Origin: Melittangium boletus DSM 14713
GTDB lineage: Bacteria; Myxococcota; Myxococcia; Myxococcales; Myxococcaceae
Reading direction: 5' to 3'
Length of the DNA: 64,000 nucleotides
Assembly: GCF_002305855.1 (NCBI RefSeq)
Contig: NZ_CP022163.1
Span: 2,852,292 to 2,916,291 of the forward strand
The translations under genes were made by a program, and so were the position numbers. The notes under the pieces were generated by a model that saw nothing but the letters and a program-made list of their open reading frames with translations, did not search any database and was not told where the DNA came from. Below are positions 58,776-64,000 of this stretch, piece by piece (positions within the stretch are counted from its first letter, which is position 1; each line of letters begins with the position of its first letter).

Positions 58776-60528
58776 ACTCCTCGCGGCCGGCCCGGGCGAA
58801 GGCCAGCGCGCTCCTGGCCATCTCCACCACCAGCCCCACCGCCCGGACCTTCTTGGGCGCCGTGAGTTCGTCCGCGAGGAAGCGCCGCAAGGCCTCACTC
58901 CGGCGCAGCTTGCCGCTCGAGGTGCGCGGCAGGGTGCCCGGCTCCAGGATGCGCACGGTGTGGGGCCGCACGCCCGTGGCCTCCACCACCGCTTCACGCA
59001 CCCGCTCCTCCAGGCCATCCCCGGAGGCCCCCGGTGCGTGCTCGGCGAGGATCAGCAACACCTCGTCCTGCTCGCCCTCGGGCGTGAAGCCCAGCGCCAC
59101 CGCGCAACCCGGGCGCAGGCCGTCCACGCCCTCCAGCGACTCCTCGAACTCCTGGGGCGCGTGATTGGCGCCCCGGATGATGACCAGATCCTTCGCGCGG
59201 CCGGTGAGGAACAACTCGCCGTCCGCCTCGAAGCCCAGGTCCCCCGTGTCGAGCCACCCCGCCTCGTCCAGCGCGCGCACGGTGGCCTCGGGGTGGCCGA
59301 AGTAGCCCTCCATGATGGAGGGGCCGCGGGCGAACACCCGCCCCACCTGGCGCTCGGGCAATTCATGGCCCAGCACGTCGCGCACCTGGACCTCGAAGCC
59401 CGGCACCGGCCGCCCCACGGACACCACCTCGCGCGAGCCCTCCACCGCGCGCCGCTCGGTGGCCAGCACCCGGCCATCCACTCCCAGCGCATGGGGGCCC
59501 CGCCCCGCCACGGGGAAGGTGACGGCGAGGGAGGCCTCGCTCAGGCCGTACACCGGGCGCATCGCCCCAGCCTGGAAGCCCCAGCGCGCGAAGCGCTCGG
59601 AGAAGCGGCGCAGCGTCTCGAGCGACACGGGCTCGGCCCCATTGAGCGCGTGCCGCCAGCCCGACAGATCCACGCCCTCCATTTCCGCGTCCTTCACCCG
59701 CTTGAGACACAGCCCATAGGCGAAGTTGGGCGCCGGGGACACGAAGCCGCGGTGGCGCGACAGGGCGCGCAACCACAGCGCGGGCCTCGCGAGGAAGACC
59801 TCGGGCGGGATGAGCACCATGTCGCCCGGGTAGTACAGCGCCGAGAGCAGACAGCCGATGAGGCCCATGTCGTGGTAGAGCGGCAGCCACGACACGCCCA
59901 CCGGCGCCCGATCCTCCGGAGGCGGAATCTCCGCCTCCAGCGCCGCGAGTTGCGCCATCAGGTTGTCGTGCCGCAGCGCCACGGGCTTGGGGTCCACCGT
60001 GGAGCCCGAGGAGAACTGGATGAGGGCGAGCGCCTGGGCCGTGGCGGGGTATGCCACGTCCCCCGTCTCGCGAGACGCCTCGTCCACCGTGTGGCAGCCG
60101 AGCCTCGGGCGCGCCGCCGCCACGGGCGCCCCCAGGAGCAGCCGCACCTTCGCATCGGTGAGCACCAGCGCCGCGCCCGACATCTCCAGCATGCGCGCCG
60201 TGGAGCGGTGGTACTCCTCCAACCGGCCCAGGCGGACAGGTGGATAGAGCGGCACCGGCACCGCGCCCGCCAGGAGCGTGCCGAAAAAGGCATCCATGAA
60301 GCCCGGCGAGGTGGGCAACAGGAGCGCCACGCGGTCTCCTGGCTTCACGCCCAGGCGGCGCAGGCCCGCGGCGGTGCGGCGGGCGCGCGCGTGGACCTGC
60401 GCCCAGGGCACGCGCGTCTCGCGCTCGGCCGCGTCCACGAAGACGAGCCCGAGCGGGGAGCGCGCCGCGGCCTCCAGCGCCTCGTGCAGGGTGGGAAACT
60501 TCACCCGGGGCAGCGCGGGTCCCTTCAT
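58774..60528 (-). CDS. Fatty acyl-AMP ligase (cassette 2)
   Basis: 584 aa. IQFSSGSTVDPKPVALRHD, VSWLPLYHDMGLIG, GWLDTGDLGFEADGEL and RTSSGKLRRSEALRRFL (catalytic Lys) are typical of FAAL. Its ATG overlaps the ACP stop (ATGA). It is a paralogue, not a duplicate, of the ligase at 55863-57701: the motifs agree but the remainder differs widely. Confidence 0.9.
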   Translation of the reverse strand: MKGPALPRVKFPTLHEALEAAARSPLGLVFVDAAERETRVPWAQVHARARRTAAGLRRLGVKPGDRVALLLPTSPGFMDAFFGTLLAGAVPVPLYPPVRLGRLEEYHRSTARMLEMSGAALVLTDAKVRLLLGAPVAAARPRLGCHTVDEASRETGDVAYPATAQALALIQFSSGSTVDPKPVALRHDNLMAQLAALEAEIPPPEDRAPVGVSWLPLYHDMGLIGCLLSALYYPGDMVLIPPEVFLARPALWLRALSRHRGFVSPAPNFAYGLCLKRVKDAEMEGVDLSGWRHALNGAEPVSLETLRRFSERFARWGFQAGAMRPVYGLSEASLAVTFPVAGRGPHALGVDGRVLATERRAVEGSREVVSVGRPVPGFEVQVRDVLGHELPERQVGRVFARGPSIMEGYFGHPEATVRALDEAGWLDTGDLGFEADGELFLTGRAKDLVIIRGANHAPQEFEESLEGVDGLRPGCAVALGFTPEGEQDEVLLILAEHAPGASGDGLEERVREAVVEATGVRPHTVRILEPGTLPRTSSGKLRRSEALRRFLADELTAPKKVRAVGLVVEMARSALAFARAGREE

Positions 60529-60806
60529 GGCGAACTCTCCGCGTACGACTCATGCGACGCCCCGGTCAGGCGCGAGGCCACCAGGTGGATGAGATCCGCC
60601 ACGGTGTTCACCCCCACCGAGTCCTCCATGGATAGACGGATGCGGAAGCGGTTCTCCAGCTCCACCGCCAGCACCGTCAGCCCCAGGCTGTCGAGCTGGA
60701 GATCCCGTGTCAGGTGATGGGCGGGCTCCACGGGCCCCTTCCATTCCAGCTCTTGGGTGACGATGCGTCGGATTTCCGCGAGGACGACCAGCTCGGGCTC
60801 AACCAC
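60525..60806 (-). CDS. Acyl carrier protein (cassette 2)
   Basis: 93 aa from GTG 60806, chosen because AGGAGG lies 6 nt upstream. LTRDLQLDSLGLTVLAVELE carries the phosphopantetheine Ser40. Coupled to the ligase by ATGA; 71 nt after the polyketide synthase. Confidence 0.88.
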   Translation of the reverse strand: MVEPELVVLAEIRRIVTQELEWKGPVEPAHHLTRDLQLDSLGLTVLAVELENRFRIRLSMEDSVGVNTVADLIHLVASRLTGASHESYAESSP

Positions 60807-60877
60807 GGCGTACCTCCTGAAGGATGCGAGGCCTGGAGACAAAGACCTCGAAAGGGGCGGCGAGTCGTCCGGTGGGT

Positions 60878-61963
60878 TCACCATCGCAGCAGCACCAGCT
60901 CGGCGCAGAAGCCCGGGCCCATGGCCATCATCAGGCCCCAATCGCCGGGGCGGGCCTCACCGGAGTCCAGCATCTCGCCCAGCACGAAGAGGACCGAGGC
61001 CGATGAGAGGTTGCCCACGTCGTGCAACGACTTCCAGGAGCGCGCCAGCATGCCCGGCGCCAGTTCCAGGGCCTCCTCGAAGGACTGCAACACCTTGGGG
61101 CCTCCGGTGTGGGCCACCCAGTGCTTGACGTCCTTGCGCGTGAGGCCGTGCTCGGCGAGGAAGCCCTCCACGTCCCGGCGGATGTAGTCGCGCACCAGGT
61201 TCGGCACCTTCGCGGACAGCACCACCTTGAAGCCCGTGTCCACCACGTCCCAGCCCATGATGCGTTCGGTCTCCGGGTAGAGCACCGAGCGCGTATCCAC
61301 GATGTGCGGACCCGACCCCGCCGGAGCCCGCTCCCCACCCTGCAGCACCACGCACGCCGCCCCGTCCCCGAAGAGCCCCGAGGCGATGATGTTGGGGATG
61401 GACAGGTCCTCGCGCTGCAGCGTCAGCGAGCACAGCTCCACGGCGATGAGCAGCACCGTCTGGTTCTGGAAGGCCCGGAGGTAGTCCGAGGCGCGTGACG
61501 TGCCCGCCGCCCCCGCCACGCACCCCAGTCCAAAAATGGGCGTGCGCTTCATGTCCGAGCGCATCCCCATGCGGTTCATCAACCGGGTGTCGATGCTCGG
61601 CGTGGAGATGCCCGTCACCGTGACGAAGAAGACGTGGTCCACGTCGCGCGGGGTGAGCCCCGTGCGCTCCAGCGCCTGACGCGCCACCTGCTCGCCCAGT
61701 TCCAGCGAGACCTTGATCCACGCGTCGTTGCGCTGCTGGAAGGTGGTGAGCGCCGCGTATTGCTCCACCGGCAACGCGAGGAACCGGCCCTTCACCTGCA
61801 CCGCCCGGTGCAGTTCCTCGAGCCGGTCGAGATTGTAGTGCCGCGTGGCCCAGATGTCGCGGAGCGAGCCGATGATCTGGTCCTGCGAGGCATAGTGCGG
61901 CGGGAGCACACGCTCCACCGCGCGGATGACCGGAGAGGAGGCCTGGCTGGCTACGGAGTTCAT
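60878..61963 (-). CDS. Type III polyketide synthase (cassette 2)
   Basis: 361 aa. Triad Cys148 (GLGCVAGAAGTSRA), His285 (VAHTGGPKVLQ), Asn318 (DVGNLSSASVLFVL), closer to alkylpyrone/germicidin-type bacterial synthases than cassette 1. FVTVTGISTPSIDTRLMNR is the typical CoA-tunnel segment. First gene of the minus-strand cassette. Confidence 0.9.
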   Translation of the reverse strand: MNSVASQASSPVIRAVERVLPPHYASQDQIIGSLRDIWATRHYNLDRLEELHRAVQVKGRFLALPVEQYAALTTFQQRNDAWIKVSLELGEQVARQALERTGLTPRDVDHVFFVTVTGISTPSIDTRLMNRMGMRSDMKRTPIFGLGCVAGAAGTSRASDYLRAFQNQTVLLIAVELCSLTLQREDLSIPNIIASGLFGDGAACVVLQGGERAPAGSGPHIVDTRSVLYPETERIMGWDVVDTGFKVVLSAKVPNLVRDYIRRDVEGFLAEHGLTRKDVKHWVAHTGGPKVLQSFEEALELAPGMLARSWKSLHDVGNLSSASVLFVLGEMLDSGEARPGDWGLMMAMGPGFCAELVLLRW

Positions 61964-62172
61964 CGACGCCGTCCCTGAAATGGAGTGGGGATCGACGGTT
62001 AATCACCCCGCCATGAGGGTGCGACCTGGGACAGGAAGTTTGAACGCCCCAGGCCACCCTCCCCAGACGAACTTGCCGGGTGGCTGACACCTCGCCCCGC
62101 CAGCCCACGGCCCTGGGCTCGGGAGTGTCCGGCGCCGCACATCCCGGCGAGCGCCGCGACCTGACCCGCGGG

Positions 62173-62670
62173 TCACGCCAGGGGAGGCGCCTCGGCGGTC
62201 TCCTGGGGCACCAGCCTGCGCGGCTCGGTCTGGATGAGCGAGTCGAACTCGGCCTGCAACTGCTCGCCCAGCACGGTGAGCTCGCTCCGGGTCAGCATCT
62301 TGCGCACGCGCTTGAAGAGGCTCGATTCCTCCTCCTCCACGTGGTGCAGGATCTCCTCCTTGAGCACGCTCATCTTCGCCTTGAACTGCTCATCCGACGG
62401 CTGCATGTCGAGCAGATCCGCGATCACCCGCTTCGCGCTCAGGTGCTCTTCCACGGCCTCGCGAAGCTTGTCCGCCGTGTCGTCCACGTAGACGCTGGGA
62501 TAGAAGATCTTCTCCTCGATGGCGCAGTGCGCCGCGAGGTTGTCGGCGATGCGCGCGAACAGCTCCATCAGGACCGCATCGTCGCGCCCGCTGTCACAGG
62601 CCTTCTCGAACTTCTCGAACAGGTCCTCGACCTCGCGATGCTGCTGCTTCAACAACGTGATGGCGTCCAT
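62173..62670 (-). CDS. Hemerythrin-like HHE-domain protein
   Basis: 165 aa. Two HHE repeats supply the iron ligands: LLKQQHREVEDLFEKF, LAAHCAIEEKIFYPSV, EEHLSAKRV and ILHHVEEEESSLF. Di-iron proteins of this type bind O2, NO or scavenge iron. Cytosolic. A perfect 14-bp palindrome overlaps its stop codon (62162-62175). Confidence 0.9.
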   Translation of the reverse strand: MDAITLLKQQHREVEDLFEKFEKACDSGRDDAVLMELFARIADNLAAHCAIEEKIFYPSVYVDDTADKLREAVEEHLSAKRVIADLLDMQPSDEQFKAKMSVLKEEILHHVEEEESSLFKRVRKMLTRSELTVLGEQLQAEFDSLIQTEPRRLVPQETAEAPPLA

Positions 62671-62810
62671 ACACCGTCCCCCTTGGGTATGCGTCTGGGT
62701 GGAACAACCGGGGCTAAGGTGTCCTCGGCATTCGACCCCCGCCAGGGGGGTCCGGAGAAGGAGACCCCACCCAACAGCCGCATGCTTGCTCCCCCGAGGA
62801 GCCAGCGAGA

Positions 62811-63707
62811 CTACGGCGTACCAGACGAGGAGACCACGGCCGGCACGTCCTGGAGCATGGGGGCTTCCCCGGGCGCCGGGGTGGGGGCGCGCAGGGTGAC
62901 CTCCGCCACCACCGGATAGTGGTCGGACGCGTTCACGTTGAGCACCTTGCCGCGCCGGGGCATGAACTGGTCACACGCCAGCACATAGTCGATGCGCAGG
63001 CTGGGGATGATGGGCAGCGGATAGGTGATGGCCGGGCCCTCGCCGCGCAGGGCGAACACGTCCCGCAGCTCGCGCTTGAAGAGCCGCAGGGAGCTGGACT
63101 CGGGCGTGTCGTTCATGTCGCCCATCAGCAGCTTGGGCCGGGGATCCTTCGCCATCAGCGCCAGGATGGCGGCAGTCTGGCGGATGCGCACCGAGTCATT
63201 GAAGGGGCGGCGGGTGAGGTGGGTGACGTAGACGCTCACCTCCTGGCCCCGCACGTCCAGCACGGCGCGGGCCACGGTGCGCGGCTCGGCGCCCGTCACC
63301 ACGGGCAGCGGGTGCTGCTCCACCGAGACCAAGGGGAAGCGCGACAGCAACGCCACGCCGTAGTCTCCGCCCCACAGCATCGTGGTGCGGAAATGGGAGT
63401 GGTGGGGCAGGCCCGTGAGTTCAGCGAGCACGGCGGGCTGGTTCTTGCCGCCCGCGCGCACCGAGCCGACATCCACCTCCTGGAGGGCGACGATGTCGGG
63501 CGCGGCGGAGCGGATGACCTCGGCCACCTTGTCGAGTCCCCGCAGCCCGGACTGGATGTTGAAGGTCATCACCTTCAAGTCCACCTCACCCGGCCCCCGC
63601 TCCACGGTGGGCTCCACCCGGGCCGCCATGGAGGAGAGCGAGGAGGACGAAGCGCACGCGAGGGGCAGCGCGAGACACAGGCCGGCGAGAAGACGGTCGA
63701 ATCGCAT
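62811..63707 (-). CDS. Endonuclease/exonuclease/phosphatase-family lipoprotein
   Basis: 298 aa. Lipobox-like LACAS signal (Cys18). EEP core: VMTFNIQSG (metal Asn), IVALQEVDVGSV (Glu), LLMGDMNDTPES (Asp-Asn) and ASDHYPVVAEV (catalytic His). It may be a secreted nuclease or phosphodiesterase such as a sphingomyelinase-like enzyme. Confidence 0.87.
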   Translation of the reverse strand: MRFDRLLAGLCLALPLACASSSSLSSMAARVEPTVERGPGEVDLKVMTFNIQSGLRGLDKVAEVIRSAAPDIVALQEVDVGSVRAGGKNQPAVLAELTGLPHHSHFRTTMLWGGDYGVALLSRFPLVSVEQHPLPVVTGAEPRTVARAVLDVRGQEVSVYVTHLTRRPFNDSVRIRQTAAILALMAKDPRPKLLMGDMNDTPESSSLRLFKRELRDVFALRGEGPAITYPLPIIPSLRIDYVLACDQFMPRRGKVLNVNASDHYPVVAEVTLRAPTPAPGEAPMLQDVPAVVSSSGTP

Positions 63708-63879
63708 GGGTGACCGCGGATGATGGCAGCACGGCCTGGGGTCGTCTTCCCTACCTCCCGGTGGTGGGCCGGAGAGTGGCCAGGCGGCCTTCGCTCACGG
63801 TCCGCGTGTCCTCACCCGCACGCGAAGTCCCAACGAGGGATTGATTCTGGAATCGGCTCCAGGCAAACCCCACCTCGCC

Positions 63880-64000
63880 ATGCCCAAATCCTCGAAGACC
63901 GAATTCGATGTCATCGTGTGGGGCGCCACGGGCTTCACTGGCCGCCTCGTCGCCGAGTACCTCGCCCGGACGCAGGAGACCCATCGCGCGCGATGGGCGA
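63880..64000 (+). CDS. Saccharopine-dehydrogenase-like NADP-binding protein, 3' end outside window
   Basis: First 40 codons only. MPKSSKTEFDVIVWGATGFTG then RLVAEYLARTQE gives the GxTGFTG Rossmann start of the saccharopine dehydrogenase/trans-acting enoyl reductase family. Plus-strand, 172 nt from the divergent EEP lipoprotein. Function depends on the missing part. Confidence 0.75.
   Translation, partial: MPKSSKTEFDVIVWGATGFTGRLVAEYLARTQETHRARWA

Noticed and set aside
55071..59018. Very long open frame on the minus strand (1315 codons)
   Set aside because: Antisense to the clear type III PKS, FAAL and M43 genes; composition is the His/Arg/Ala-rich pattern of a GC-rich shadow frame with no domain.
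62162..62175. 14-bp perfect palindrome TGACCCGCGGGTCA at the hemerythrin stop
   Set aside because: No loop or T-run for a terminator and no promoter context; probably chance in GC-rich DNA.

Overview
The window is GC-rich, densely coded myxobacterial-type chromosome. Support for this comes from lipoprotein-rich intergenic neighbourhoods, response regulators with a DUF4388 domain, a PilZ-Hsp70 fusion, a C-terminal sorting tail resembling MYXO-CTERM, a GH46 chitosanase, and strong G/C third-position bias. A Cystobacterineae-like member (Archangium, Cystobacter or Melittangium type) is the best guess; this is an inference from gene content, not from a database search.

Layout. 1-6737: a carbohydrate or inositol locus. 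A four-gene minus-strand operon (methyltransferase, unusual GH39-like glycosidase, DUF5060/GH5-like lipoprotein, MDR dehydrogenase) is divergent from inositol-1-phosphate synthase, followed by a GT4 glycosyltransferase. 7071-12934: an MFS drug exporter, then an accessory segment of lower GC (two lipoproteins, a membrane-anchored metallophosphoesterase) bracketed by 61-bp direct copies of the exporter's 3' end, then a RelE-type toxin-antitoxin pair. 13130-17600: an isonitrile-hydratase-like DJ-1 protein divergent from a GlxA-type regulator, and a PilZ-Hsp70 fusion. 17734-23755: a propeller lipoprotein, a MoxR-DUF58-BatA-type operon and a CheY-like receiver. 23936-38372: a putative nuclease effector divergent from a compact type VI secretion operon (tssK, tssL, tssM-like, tssA, a tssB-tssC fusion, hcp, tssE, tssF, tssG, vgrG, MORN protein). 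38516-47659: chitosanase, NagZ, small lipoproteins, peroxiredoxin, nickel/cobalt-type permease, DUF4388 response regulator, methyltransferase. 47858-54280: a phosphotransferase, a complete three-gene decaprenylphosphoryl-arabinose (DPA) type operon, and a multi-TM chemoreceptor. 54427-61963: two oppositely oriented ACP / fatty acyl-AMP ligase / type III polyketide synthase cassettes flanking an M43 metalloprotease lipoprotein. 62173-64000: hemerythrin, an endonuclease/exonuclease/phosphatase lipoprotein, and the start of a saccharopine-dehydrogenase-like gene.

The most unusual items are as follows. (1) The type VI locus has its inner-membrane TssM reduced to the GTPase-like cytoplasmic part plus one membrane helix, then a bulb-type lectin and a LysM domain. 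TssB and TssC are one polypeptide, and no TssJ, TssH or PAAR gene is present. (2) Two independent FAAL-ACP-type III PKS cassettes sit within 7.5 kb, suggesting paired synthesis of alkyl-pyrone or resorcinol-like lipids. (3) The GH39-like protein reads as a circular permutation of a TIM barrel. (4) A 3.5-kb accessory insert is flanked by direct repeats. (5) A DPA pathway operon, best known from mycobacteria, is present.
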